Positions 27,636 through 36,865 are shown, counted from the first letter of the stretch. The stretch is DNA of 64,000 nucleotides from Azonexaceae bacterium (GCA_013335535.1 JAAXVL010000011.1:1-64000), one strand, 5' to 3'. The notes: a model not told the origin generated them from the letters alone. Numbers and translations: made by a program.

Positions 27636-28457
27636 TTAGTACGTGAAACGCGGGGCAAGTTCGTCGAGATTGAACTCGCTCAGGATGGCTTCGGCGCGTT
27701 CGCGGGCATTTTTGCGCGGATTGCCGCGTTTCGATGCAATGATCAGCTCGTTTTTCATCGAATGTTCCCAGCCAACCAGTTCGGTGACGGTGACGTCGTA
27801 GCCGTGCGACTCGAGGAGCAGGCAGCGCAGGACGTTGGTCAGGTGGCTACCGAGCTCGCGGGTGTGGATCGGGTGTCGCCAAAGTTCGGACAGCGGTGTC
27901 TTGCCCAGCGATTCGTTCTTTTTGGCGCGCATGGTGGCGGCGACTTCGGCCTGGCAGCAAGGGACGAGGACGATATGGCGGGCGTTCCGGGTCAGCGCGA
28001 AACGGATGGCATCGTCGGTGGCCGTGTTGCAGGCGTGTAGCGCTGTCACGACATCGACGCTGGCCGGCAACTCGGCATTGGTCAGCGAATCCTCGACCGT
28101 GCAGGCGAGGAAGCGCATCCGCTCAAAGCCAAGCCGGGCGGCCAGTTCGCGGGATTTTTCGACCAGTTCGGCGCGCGTTTCGATGCCGATGATCTCGCCG
28201 CTGGCACGCTCCTTGAAATAGAGATCGTAGAGGATGAAACCGAGGTAGGACTTGCCAGCCCCATGGTCGACGAGCGACTCGGCGCCATCCAGCAGCGGTT
28301 CGATGAACTGGTAGAGGTGATAGACCTGTTTGAGCTTGCGCCGTGTGTCCTGGTTGAGCTTGCCGTCGCGGGTGAGGATGTGGAGTTCCTTGAGCAGTTC
28401 GATGGACTGCCCGCGACGGATTTCAGGAATCTCGGCGGTGGTGTTTGGCTTCTTCAT
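27636..28457 (-). CDS. SAM-dependent methyltransferase (Methyltransf_32-like)
   Basis: The 273-aa protein has a Rossmann methyltransferase core: the SAM-binding motif I region VDHGAGKSYLGFIL (about residue 65), the acidic motif II in GIETRAELVEKSREL, and a DVVTALHACNTATDDAI segment with the later VPCCQAEV motif. This architecture is seen in poorly studied RNA or protein methyltransferase families with class I fold. Its 3' end is 6 bp from the rlhA start on the same strand, so the two are likely co-transcribed, hinting at a role in RNA modification; this is inference. Confidence 0.78.
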   Translation of the reverse strand: MKKPNTTAEIPEIRRGQSIELLKELHILTRDGKLNQDTRRKLKQVYHLYQFIEPLLDGAESLVDHGAGKSYLGFILYDLYFKERASGEIIGIETRAELVEKSRELAARLGFERMRFLACTVEDSLTNAELPASVDVVTALHACNTATDDAIRFALTRNARHIVLVPCCQAEVAATMRAKKNESLGKTPLSELWRHPIHTRELGSHLTNVLRCLLLESHGYDVTVTELVGWEHSMKNELIIASKRGNPRKNARERAEAILSEFNLDELAPRFTY

Positions 28458-28567
28458 GGGGCGACATTATCGCATTCAAATTTCTATCACTTTCGTGTCA
28501 ACCGAATCAAAGTCGAGTCGTTATTCGCTTCATGGTGATCAAACACCGCACAACTACGGAGATATAA

Positions 28568-28846
28568 ATGGGCAGTCTGAGCAACGAATCCTTCGAACAA
28601 TTCCTGGATTCCCTGAAGAAAGCCGGTATTACCATTTCCAACGAAGCCGAACTGCGCGAGCGACTGGCTGAAGCGCAACGCTGGCGTTTCGCCTTCCAGA
28701 CCCTGGCCGCCAATGGCAAGCTCCTCGGCATCAGCTTCGAGGATCACTCCGAAGGCCGCAACGAAGCCGAAATCAATCGCGCTTTCAACGAATTTCAGTT
28801 TTCCGAAAAGTCCAAGGCGGTTTTCTCCGCCAATCTCAAGCACTAA
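28568..28846 (+). CDS. Small conserved protein, paralogue of the one at 37805-38080
   Basis: This 92-aa acidic helical protein starts MGSLSNESFEQFLDSLKKAG. It aligns along most of its length with the 91-aa product at 37805-38080: FLDSLKKAGITIS / FIESLKVAGIAIS, ERLAEAQRWRFAFQTL / ERLEEAREWHYAFTTL, and LLGISF / RIGISF. The family is not one I recognise. GGAG lies upstream of the ATG. A terminator follows at 28891. The two homologues in one window suggest a lineage-specific family. Confidence 0.7.
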   Translation: MGSLSNESFEQFLDSLKKAGITISNEAELRERLAEAQRWRFAFQTLAANGKLLGISFEDHSEGRNEAEINRAFNEFQFSEKSKAVFSANLKH

Positions 28847-28890
28847 GACTTCCAGTTTCGGCCTTCCGCATCGGCGGGGGGAAGAAAAAA

Positions 28891-28917
28891 GAACGGGCGC
28901 CAAGCGGCGCCCGTTTT
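28891..28917 (+). terminator. Terminator after the small protein gene
   Basis: GAACGGGCGCC / GGCGCCCGTTTT hairpin with an AAGC loop. Confidence 0.88.
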
Positions 28918-28941
28918 GCGTTGTATTTCCGGTGGCAGATG

Positions 28942-28985
28942 CTTTCCACGGTCAACCGGAAAAAAAGGCCGAAATCGAAATTTCG
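28942..28985 (+). repeat. Dispersed repeat copy 6, continuing into a hairpin
   Basis: The core CCACGGTCAACC (28946-28957) is followed by an A8 run, GGCC and GAAATCGAAAT. The A-rich end forms the 5' arm of an AAGGCCGAAA / TTTCGGCCTT stem ending near 28991 and followed by a T-rich run. Located between convergent genes; probably also the ettA terminator. Confidence 0.85.
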
Positions 28986-28996
28986 GCCTTCTATTT

Positions 28997-30661
<1,665 letters not shown>

Positions 30662-30713
30662 TGAACCTACCTGTAGTCGTAAATATTAATGATGCGCGAG
30701 TCTACGGCCCTTC

Positions 30714-30761
30714 AAAGCAAATGGCCAGCCTTCCGAAGCTCGGGGGCTGGCCATTTGCTTT
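30714..30761. repeat. 17-bp perfect inverted repeat with inner stem
   Basis: AAAGCAAATGGCCAGCC (30714-30730) pairs perfectly with GGCTGGCCATTTGCTTT (30745-30761); the loop holds a smaller CCGA / TCGG stem. It lies between ettA and the acyltransferase gene, with no T-run on either side, so it could be a bidirectional terminator or a cruciform site. Confidence 0.6.
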
Positions 30762-30776
30762 GCGCTTAGGTCGAAA

Positions 30777-31418
30777 CTAGAAGTGAAGATTGCCCAGCGG
30801 ACGGTGCAGCAGCACCGCAGGCGCATCGACCCGCGGGCAGGTGCGAATGTTCCCGATCTGCGAGAAACCGAATTCACGGCGGTAGTACGAGGCATGACGG
30901 GGATTCACTTCAATCACCACATCGGTTACGCCGAAAACTGCCCGGGCATACTGGTAGCTGGACCGGAAAAGCGACTTCAGTATTTCCGGGTCGTGGCAAT
31001 CCGTATCGACAGCCAGTCGGGTGACCTCGCTGATGACACGGGAAGGCTTGCGCAGGGCGGCCAGTTCATCGGCGTAGAGATTGTCGGCGAGCAGTCCGGC
31101 AGAAGAGTCGCGGGAAGCGGTCAGGGTTGCCACCAGTTCGCCTTCTATCCAGGCCCCCAGCGTGGCGTGATTCGGATCTTCGATCAATTGCCGCGGCGGT
31201 GAAATCCGGTAGCCGCGCCAGGCGTACATGCGACGAACAAGGGCGCTACAGGCACGATGCTGGTGGTAGGTGACAGCCGGGGCAACCTTGAGCTCGGGCG
31301 GCTCGAAAGCCTCGCTGGCACCCAGCGATGAGCCAAGCTGCTCAACCAGCATGGATGCCGAGATGAAACCCGGAATGACTCTGGAGCTCGAAGTTATCAC
31401 TTTTTGCATAGCATTCAT
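30777..31418 (-). CDS. FeeM-like N-acyltransferase (GNAT fold)
   Basis: This 213-aa protein has a GNAT-like layout: a central ATLGAWIEGELVATLTASRDS region with LYADEL, then VISEVTRLAVDTD and the C-terminal VIEVNPRHASYYRREFGF motif, similar to the N-acyl amino acid synthase FeeM / PEP-CTERM-associated acyltransferase group. Those enzymes transfer acyl chains to amino acids or related signals; the substrate here is unknown. The start is uncertain: I use MNAMQKV at 31418, but a TTG at 31445 overlaps the bactofilin stop. It is directly downstream of the bactofilin gene and may share its sigma-54 promoter. Confidence 0.65.
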   Translation of the reverse strand: MNAMQKVITSSSRVIPGFISASMLVEQLGSSLGASEAFEPPELKVAPAVTYHQHRACSALVRRMYAWRGYRISPPRQLIEDPNHATLGAWIEGELVATLTASRDSSAGLLADNLYADELAALRKPSRVISEVTRLAVDTDCHDPEILKSLFRSSYQYARAVFGVTDVVIEVNPRHASYYRREFGFSQIGNIRTCPRVDAPAVLLHRPLGNLHF

Positions 31419-31441
31419 TCTATGACTAATAAATAATCCGA

Positions 31442-32011
31442 TCAACCGGCAATGGCGCTGAGCGCCTTGACCGGTTCATCGCGGAGGTGAAATGGAGTCG
31501 GTTTCTCGGCCGACAGCGCGTTGATGTCGCCGCACAGTTCGCCGCCTTCGTCGATAACCAGCTTGCCGTAGCGAATCTTGCCGGTGACCTTGCCGGTGGC
31601 GTGGATGATCAGTTGCGAGCGGGCCGTCAGTTCGCCTTCGAAGTGGCCGTGGATTTCGGCGATATCGATGCTGACCTTGCCGGAGAAGGAGCCATTTTCG
31701 GCAATACGGATCACCCGGCTATCCATCGTGGCCTCGACGCGCCCTTCTACGACCAGTGTGTCGCAGTCGAGAATTTCCGCACCTTTCAGCTTGACGTCGG
31801 GGCCGACGATCAATCGGGCGCCCATGACGTTTTCAGCCAGAGATTCTGTTTTTTCCGGCTGAACGACTGGCGCGATGGTGGCCGTGTCCGTGGCAGCTGT
31901 GGTTTCCGTTGCCGGTGATTTGAGGTGGCTACTTGCGCTGCCCAGAATGTTATTGACCTCCTTGCGGGTAATGGCGTCATTTCGGTTGTTGAGGATCGGC
32001 TTATTGAACAT
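31442..32011 (-). CDS. Bactofilin
   Basis: This 189-aa protein is a bactofilin (DUF583): a flexible, Thr/Ala/Glu-rich N-terminal tail followed by a right-handed beta-helix domain (from about residue 65: GARLIVGPDVKLKGAE, LVVEGRVEATMDS, NGSFSGKVSIDIAEIHGHFEG, GKVTGKIRYGKLVIDEGGELCGDI). Bactofilins form cytoskeletal filaments used for cell shape, stalks, motility or polysaccharide. The ATG has GGGAG upstream. A sigma-54-type promoter (32060-32075) and two GlrR-type sites lie upstream, next to the glrK-qseG-glrR operon. Confidence 0.9.
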   Translation of the reverse strand: MFNKPILNNRNDAITRKEVNNILGSASSHLKSPATETTAATDTATIAPVVQPEKTESLAENVMGARLIVGPDVKLKGAEILDCDTLVVEGRVEATMDSRVIRIAENGSFSGKVSIDIAEIHGHFEGELTARSQLIIHATGKVTGKIRYGKLVIDEGGELCGDINALSAEKPTPFHLRDEPVKALSAIAG

Positions 32012-32059
32012 GGTGACTCCCGTTCTGAGGTTGCGATGAAGACTTGTCCGAAATCCTAT

Positions 32060-32075
32060 TGCGATAAGCGTGCCA
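32060..32075 (-). promoter_or_regulatory. Sigma-54 promoter of bactofilin
   Basis: On the minus strand TGGCACGCTTATCGCA fits the -24/-12 consensus TGGCAC-N5-TTGCA with one difference; transcription would begin near 32048, 37 nt before the ATG. Confidence 0.75.
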
Positions 32076-32149
32076 TGTAATTAAAAATCAGTTAAATCAA
32101 TATGATATGAATATTTTTTAAAGTGGGGTCGTGCTTCAATGGTCGAGGT

Positions 32150-32167
32150 TGTCGTGAAATTGCGACA
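32150..32167. promoter_or_regulatory. GlrR-type enhancer site 1 (TGTC-N10-GACA)
   Basis: TGTCGTGAAATTGCGACA fits the TGTC-N10-GACA GlrR (QseF) site. It is about 75-90 bp upstream of the bactofilin sigma-54 promoter, a normal enhancer distance. Confidence 0.7.
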
Positions 32168-32215
32168 GATATTTTTGGAATACTCGCCAAAGGCAGCTAA
32201 TCTAGTTCATGTGGC

Positions 32216-32233
32216 TGTCGTGAAATTGCGACA
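32216..32233. promoter_or_regulatory. GlrR-type enhancer site 2 (TGTC-N10-GACA)
   Basis: Identical 18-bp copy of site 1, with centres 66 bp apart. It could serve the bactofilin promoter or, in the other direction, the glrK operon beginning at 32367. Confidence 0.7.
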
Positions 32234-32366
32234 AGGTTGTAACATATTGATATTTAATAAATATATTCTTTTCCGTGAGCGCCGTGAAAAGTGTTTTTTC
32301 GGTAGCCCCTCGTTCTTTCCCTCCGGAATGGCGGTTTAAACTTCAGTTTTAAGACACAGAGCGCCG

Positions 32367-33770
32367 ATGAATCGAATTTCATTCCGCCAGGGCATGCTGC
32401 TTGGCTTTGCCCTGATCGTTCTGCTGCTGGGTGGCGCGGCCGTGCAAAGCTGGCTGGTTGTCGAGCGGCTGGTCGATCAAAGCCGGCGCAGCAGCGAGCA
32501 GGCCATTCAGTTGACGGCCTCGATTCAGGAGTTGGGCGAGCGCACGATCGATATCGAGCGCAGTGCGCGGCAATATCTGGTACTCGACAACCCGGTTTTC
32601 CGCCAGCGTTTCGACGAACATCTGAGCCAGTCGCTGGCGGTTGTCGATCGCCTCGATACCCTGGCTGCCGAACCCCTGCAGCCCTTGCTGGGCGGCTGGC
32701 GCATGGTGGCCGAGGCGCTGCGCAGCGGTCTTGAGCGCAATATTCCCCAGGGCGAGATCATTCCCTTGCTGGCCAGCAAGGCCGAGCTCGATGGCCTGTT
32801 GAAGCAGGCCGGACAGCGCTGGATCGAAGCGCAGAATCGCAAGTCGCTCGAAGATCTCGAGACCAACCGGCTACGGCTGGGCGGGCGCATCGCGCTGGCC
32901 CTCTGCGGCGCGCTACTCGTCGCCTTGGCCATGGGCTGGTGGCTGGTCCGGCCGGTGCGCCACCTTGAGCAGGCGATCATCCGCCTCGGGGCGAGCCGTT
33001 TCGACGAAGCCATCACCGTCGGCGGCCCGGCCGACTTGCGCCAGCTCGGCAAGCGCCTGGACTGGTTACGCCAGCGCTTGGGTGAGCTGGAGGCTGATCG
33101 CGAGCGGGCCTTGCGCCATGTCTCGCACGAACTCAAAACGCCGCTCACCGCGCTGAAGGAAGGTGTTTCGCTCTTGCGCGAGGAGGTTCCCGGGCCGCTG
33201 GTGGCTGGGCAGCGTGAGGTGGTCGATATCCTGCAGCACAACGTGATTGGCTTGCAGCAGCAGATCGAGAGCCTGCTGACCCTCAATGCTGCCGCCTTCG
33301 AGGCGCGTCGCCTGCAAATCGCCCCGACCCGGCTGCGCAAGCTACTTTCTACCGTCGCCCAGCGCCGCGAATTGCACAGTCAGTCGCGGCAATTGAAGAT
33401 TCTTATCGAATCCTCGCAGGAAACGGCCATGCTCGACGCCGAGAAAATGACGGTAGTGCTCGACAATCTACTATCCAATGCCATCGACTTCAGCCCAGAA
33501 AATGGCGAAATTCGCCTCTCGGTCAGCCATGTCGAAGGTCTCTGGCGTTTCGAGTGTGTCGATCAGGGGCCGGGTATCGCCGAAGAAGACCGGCAACGCA
33601 TCTTCGAGCCCTTTGTTCAGGGCCAGCGCGTCGCGCCGGCGCCGCGTCAGGGCAGCGGCGTCGGCCTTTCCATCGTGCGCGAGCTGGTGCGCGCTATGGG
33701 CGGCACGGTCTATCTCGTTCCGCAAGAAACGGGCGCCCATTTTTGTGTGGAAATACCTGATGAGCAGTAA
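32367..33770 (+). CDS. glrK: GlrK/QseE-like sensor histidine kinase
   Basis: This 467-aa membrane histidine kinase begins with a TM helix (about residues 10-30), an extracytoplasmic helical sensor region, a second TM helix (about 173-193: LALCGALLVALAMGWWLV), a HAMP, a HisKA domain with the phosphoacceptor in RHVSHELKTPL (about residue 254), and a HATPase domain (N box LLSNAIDFSPENG, GPGIAEEDRQRIFEPF, and GSGVGLSIV). Sequence and order with qseG and glrR match the E. coli glrK-qseG-glrR locus, where the kinase answers envelope changes. The promoter lies in the 32.2-32.37 kb gap. Confidence 0.9.
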   Translation: MNRISFRQGMLLGFALIVLLLGGAAVQSWLVVERLVDQSRRSSEQAIQLTASIQELGERTIDIERSARQYLVLDNPVFRQRFDEHLSQSLAVVDRLDTLAAEPLQPLLGGWRMVAEALRSGLERNIPQGEIIPLLASKAELDGLLKQAGQRWIEAQNRKSLEDLETNRLRLGGRIALALCGALLVALAMGWWLVRPVRHLEQAIIRLGASRFDEAITVGGPADLRQLGKRLDWLRQRLGELEADRERALRHVSHELKTPLTALKEGVSLLREEVPGPLVAGQREVVDILQHNVIGLQQQIESLLTLNAAAFEARRLQIAPTRLRKLLSTVAQRRELHSQSRQLKILIESSQETAMLDAEKMTVVLDNLLSNAIDFSPENGEIRLSVSHVEGLWRFECVDQGPGIAEEDRQRIFEPFVQGQRVAPAPRQGSGVGLSIVRELVRAMGGTVYLVPQETGAHFCVEIPDEQ

Positions 33771-34308
33771 ATACCCAAGCTTTTCCCGCCGTCTCGTGGT
33801 TTTCGTTTTTGCCCTTTTTTTCGGGTTGACCGTGGCAGGCTGCGCTTCTGGCCCGCTGGCCAGAAAGTTGCACCTCGAGGACACCAGCCCAGAGGCGGCG
33901 CTGCTCTATAACCAGAGTCTGTCACGCATGAGCCCAGCCGAACTGGCCCGCGAACGCTCGGTGCTCGTTGCCGTGCCGCAGACGCCTTTCACGCAGGTCA
34001 GGATGGCGCTGCTGCTTGGCCATCCGCGCGTTCAGCAGGATCTGGGCAAAGGGCTGGCGCTGCTCGACAGCGTCCTCAAATCGAGCGAGCCGGCAGCGCT
34101 GTCTTTCCATCCGCTGGCCCGCCAAATCGCCGACAACTATCAGGAACGCATGAAACTCGAAAGCCAGCTGGAAAAACAGGGCCAGCAATTGAAGGATAGC
34201 CAGCGCAAGAGCACCGAGTTGCAGGAAAAGCTCGAAAGCCTGGCCAACATCGAACAAACACTGATCCCGCGACCGCGCGTGGTCGGCCCGAATGGAGGCA
34301 AGCGGTAA
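33760..34308 (+). CDS. qseG: QseG-like lipoprotein
   Basis: QseG (YfhG) is an outer-membrane lipoprotein that activates the GlrK kinase in enterobacteria. This 182-aa protein has an unusually long Phe-rich signal peptide ending in the lipobox VAGC, with lipidated Cys28. The mature part is helical with a C-terminal coiled coil (MKLESQLEKQGQQLKD). Residues about 14-26 (most of the hydrophobic core) are encoded by a copy of the dispersed repeat. The ATG at 33760 lies 11 bp inside glrK, and the stop overlaps the glrR start (TAATG). Confidence 0.82.
   Translation: MSSKYPSFSRRLVVFVFALFFGLTVAGCASGPLARKLHLEDTSPEAALLYNQSLSRMSPAELARERSVLVAVPQTPFTQVRMALLLGHPRVQQDLGKGLALLDSVLKSSEPAALSFHPLARQIADNYQERMKLESQLEKQGQQLKDSQRKSTELQEKLESLANIEQTLIPRPRVVGPNGGKR
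33800..33837 (-). repeat. Dispersed repeat copy 7 (encodes a signal peptide)
   Basis: The core GGTTGACCGTGG (33824-33835) preceded by T-runs and GCCC is read as FALFFGLTVA in the QseG-like lipoprotein. Confidence 0.85.
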
Positions 34309-35717
34309 TGGCCGGCGCCCACGTACTGGTAGTCGATGACGACGAAGACATCCTCAAGCTGCTGACCATGCGCCTGCGCGCCAAGGGGTTCCGCATCACC
34401 GCCGTCGGTTCGGCCGAGCAGGCTCTGGCCCAGATCGCCGTCGATCCGCCGCGCGTCGTTGTCAGCGATGTTCGTCTGCCCGGGCTGGACGGCCTGGCAT
34501 TGTTCGAGGAAATCCGCCGCACCCGGCCAACGCTGCCGGTGATCCTGCTCACCGCCCACGGCAACATTCCCGACGCCGTCGCCGCCACCTCGCGCGGCGT
34601 ATTCGGCTACCTGACCAAGCCCTTCGACAGCCAGATCCTGCTCGAAAAGATCGACCGCGCCCTGCAACTCTCGGCGCCGACCTCGCATCCCGGCGACGAA
34701 ACGCGCGCGACGGGGCAGGGCGACAACGCGTGGATGGAAGGCGTGGTCTTTCGCAGCAGCAAGATGGCCGAACTGATGGCTGAAGCGCGCATGGTCGCCG
34801 CCTCCGACGCCAGCGTGCTGATCCGTGGCGAAAGCGGTACCGGCAAAGAGGTGCTGGCCCGTGCCATCCATCGCGCCAGCCCGCGCGCCAAGGGGCCATT
34901 CGTCGCCATCAACTGCGGCGCCATTCCCGAACAATTGCTCGAGTCCGAGCTCTTCGGCCACGCCAAAGGGGCCTTCACCGGTGCCGGTGCCAGTCGCGTC
35001 GGCCTGTTCCAGACCGCCAACGGCGGTACGCTGTTTCTCGATGAAATCGGCGACATGCCGCTTGCCCTCCAGGTCAAGCTCCTGCGCGTGCTGCAGGAAC
35101 GCGTCGTGCGGCCGGTCGGCACCACCAAGGCCGAGCCGGTCGATGTCCGTCTGCTCTCGGCGACGCATCGCGACCTCGACGTCGCGATGGCCCAGGGACA
35201 GTTCCGCGAAGACCTTTACTACCGACTCGACGTCGTGTCGCTCAATCTGCCGCGCCTCGACGAGCGGCGCGAAGACATTCCGCTGCTCGCCCTGCATTTC
35301 GTCCAGCTGCTCGCTGGCAAATACGGCAAGCCGGTCAACGGCTTCGCCCCCGAAGCGCTCGAGGCGCTGGCCACGGCCGCCTGGCCGGGCAACGTCCGGC
35401 AACTGTTCAACGTCGTTGAACAAAGCTGCGCGCTGACCTCGACACCGCTTATTCCGCTCACGCTCGTCCAGCGCGCCCTGCGTGTGCCGGTCATGGACGC
35501 CCTCAATTACGCCGAGGCCAAGCAGCGCTTCGAGCGCAACTACCTCGTCCAGCTCCTCAAGCTGACTGACGGCAACGTCGCCGACGCCGCCCGGCTGGCC
35601 GAACGCAACCGGACCGAGTTCTACCGGCTGTTGCAGAAACACGATCTCACGCCAGCCATGTTCCGCAGCGAAGGTGATAGCCCTCCCTCTGGCGGCGAGA
35701 AGTCAGCGACGGCTTAG
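34308..35717 (+). CDS. glrR: GlrR/QseF-like sigma-54-dependent response regulator
   Basis: The 469-aa protein is an NtrC-type activator: receiver domain (VLVVDDDEDIL, phosphoacceptor in VVSDVRLPG, about residue 54), AAA+ domain with Walker A GESGTGKE (about residue 173), sigma-54 contact loop GAFTGA (about 223) and GGTLFLDEIGDMP, and a C-terminal Fis-type HTH. It completes the glrK-qseG-glrR order. Likely targets are the TGTC-N10-GACA sites upstream of the bactofilin gene and the related site upstream of the BON gene on either side. Confidence 0.93.
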   Translation: MAGAHVLVVDDDEDILKLLTMRLRAKGFRITAVGSAEQALAQIAVDPPRVVVSDVRLPGLDGLALFEEIRRTRPTLPVILLTAHGNIPDAVAATSRGVFGYLTKPFDSQILLEKIDRALQLSAPTSHPGDETRATGQGDNAWMEGVVFRSSKMAELMAEARMVAASDASVLIRGESGTGKEVLARAIHRASPRAKGPFVAINCGAIPEQLLESELFGHAKGAFTGAGASRVGLFQTANGGTLFLDEIGDMPLALQVKLLRVLQERVVRPVGTTKAEPVDVRLLSATHRDLDVAMAQGQFREDLYYRLDVVSLNLPRLDERREDIPLLALHFVQLLAGKYGKPVNGFAPEALEALATAAWPGNVRQLFNVVEQSCALTSTPLIPLTLVQRALRVPVMDALNYAEAKQRFERNYLVQLLKLTDGNVADAARLAERNRTEFYRLLQKHDLTPAMFRSEGDSPPSGGEKSATA

Positions 35718-35782
35718 CAAATGCTGAGCCGTTCTTTCCGGCGGTGTGGGCATGGCTGATTTTCAGTTCGCACCAGGAGTGC

Positions 35783-35800
35783 TGTCGTTGCCGCACGACG
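35783..35800. promoter_or_regulatory. GlrR-type enhancer site upstream of the BON gene
   Basis: TGTCGTTGCCGCACGACG follows TGTC-N10-GACR and is palindromic. It is 64-80 bp upstream of the sigma-54 promoter at 35864-35879. Confidence 0.6.
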
Positions 35801-35863
35801 GAAAGCCTGTTGCCAAAATAGAAAATTATCCTAATCGATTGATTGTAAATAAAAATAAATTGC

Positions 35864-35879
35864 TGGCACGGACTTCGCA
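35864..35879 (+). promoter_or_regulatory. Sigma-54 promoter of the BON gene
   Basis: TGGCACGGACTTCGCA has the -24/-12 consensus and the same TCGCA variant as the bactofilin promoter. Predicted start near 35891, about 26 nt before the ATG. Confidence 0.75.
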
Positions 35880-35916
35880 ATAGCTTGTTGGCAATCAACA
35901 ATAAAAGGGAATAGCG

Positions 35917-36258
35917 ATGTTCAAACGTCACCTCATGGTCGCCTGCTTGACGGGCGCCGCCACTTTTGCCGGCCTCGGCCTTTCCGCCTTCGCTACCGAT
36001 GACCCCCAAGTGCTGGCCGCCATGGTGGCCAACACCGACGCTCAGGACTCGGCGCTCGTCGATAAGGTTGAAACCCTGTTACGCACTGACGTCGGCCTGG
36101 CCGGCTCGCAGTTCCGCATCCTCGCCAAAGCTGCTGTCGTTACCGTTGGCGGCTCAGTGCCCGACGAACATGCGTTGCGTCGGGCTCTGGACCTTGCGAG
36201 CGGCGTGCGTGGCGTACGCGAAGTGCGCAACGCCATGGAGGTCGATCTCCCAAAGTAA
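35917..36258 (+). CDS. Exported BON-domain protein
   Basis: This 113-aa protein has an N-terminal signal peptide (FKRHLMVACLTGAATFAGLGLSAFA) and one BON domain (DKVETLLRTDVGLAGSQFRILAKAAVVTVGGSVPDEHALRRALDLA, then VRGVREVRNAMEV). BON proteins act at the envelope, binding phospholipid or protecting against osmotic stress (OsmY, DolP). It is directly downstream of glrR but has its own sigma-54 promoter and a GlrR-type site, so it may be a GlrR target. AGGGA precedes the ATG. Confidence 0.88.
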   Translation: MFKRHLMVACLTGAATFAGLGLSAFATDDPQVLAAMVANTDAQDSALVDKVETLLRTDVGLAGSQFRILAKAAVVTVGGSVPDEHALRRALDLASGVRGVREVRNAMEVDLPK

Positions 36259-36294
36259 GGGGAGGGGGCGACTCCAGTTTCCCGAAGGCGCTGC

Positions 36295-36561
36295 TCAGAC
36301 TGATTCCAGAGTTACCAGTAGGGCCCCTTCGGCGACTGTATCGCCCTCTATGACATGAATTTGCACCACACGCCCGGCGTGCGGGCTGGGAATATCCAGT
36401 GCCACCTTGCCGGTTTCCAGCGTCAGGATGTTGTCGTCCCGTTCCACCATGTCGCCAACTTTTACCAGCAATTCCAGAATGAAAATGTCACCGCTGGCGC
36501 ACGAGCCGCAACTCGACCAGCACTCGGGATATTTCGGCATGCGAACAAAGGAGAAAGACAT
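36295..36561 (-). CDS. Stand-alone biotinyl/lipoyl-domain protein
   Basis: This 88-aa protein is a single lipoyl-type hammerhead domain. The attachment lysine lies in TLETGKVALDIPSP (about residue 50), resembling lipoylated E2 domains. The segment before it carries CGSCASGD, two nearby cysteines that are unusual in a lipoyl domain. No E2 catalytic domain or biotin carboxylase gene is adjacent, so it probably serves as a carrier for enzymes encoded elsewhere. It is convergent with the BON gene and 65 bp from the tRNA promoter on the other strand. Confidence 0.8.
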   Translation of the reverse strand: MSFSFVRMPKYPECWSSCGSCASGDIFILELLVKVGDMVERDDNILTLETGKVALDIPSPHAGRVVQIHVIEGDTVAEGALLVTLESV

Positions 36562-36582
36562 CAGCTTTTTTCCGCGGAAACC

Positions 36583-36610
36583 TTGCATTCTACGCCGGTG
36601 TCCGTATAAT
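36583..36610 (+). promoter_or_regulatory. Promoter of the tRNA-Arg pair
   Basis: TTGCAT (36583-36588) and a perfect TATAAT (36605-36610), 16-bp spacing. Confidence 0.8.
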
Positions 36611-36626
36611 GCGCCGCTCTGACAGT

Positions 36627-36703
36627 GCGCCCGTAGCTCAGCTGGATAGAGTACTTGGCTACGAACCAAGGGGTCGGGCGTTCGAATCGCTCCGGGCGCA
36701 CCA
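36627..36703 (+). tRNA. tRNA-Arg (ACG), copy 1
   Basis: A 77-nt cloverleaf with acceptor GCGCCCG / CGGGCGC, anticodon loop CTACGAA (anticodon ACG), TTCGAAT T-loop and encoded CCA. Confidence 0.97.
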
Positions 36704-36765
36704 GCAGAACAACCCGCCGAAGGTTGAAAATTTCGGCAGCAGTAGAAGCAAAGTAGTTTAGGTGT

Positions 36766-36842
36766 GCGCCCGTAGCTCAGCTGGATAGAGTACTTGGCTA
36801 CGAACCAAGGGGTCGGGCGTTCGAATCGCTCCGGGCGCACCA
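36766..36842 (+). tRNA. tRNA-Arg (ACG), copy 2
   Basis: Identical to copy 1, separated by 62 bp; both are read from one promoter and end at the terminator at 36866. Confidence 0.97.
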
Positions 36843-36865
36843 AACAAAGCTGCACTGCAAAGTGT

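Noticed and set aside
36627..36842. The duplicated tRNA-Arg as a possible integration site
   Set aside because: Both copies are complete and share one promoter and terminator; no mobile genes lie between them.
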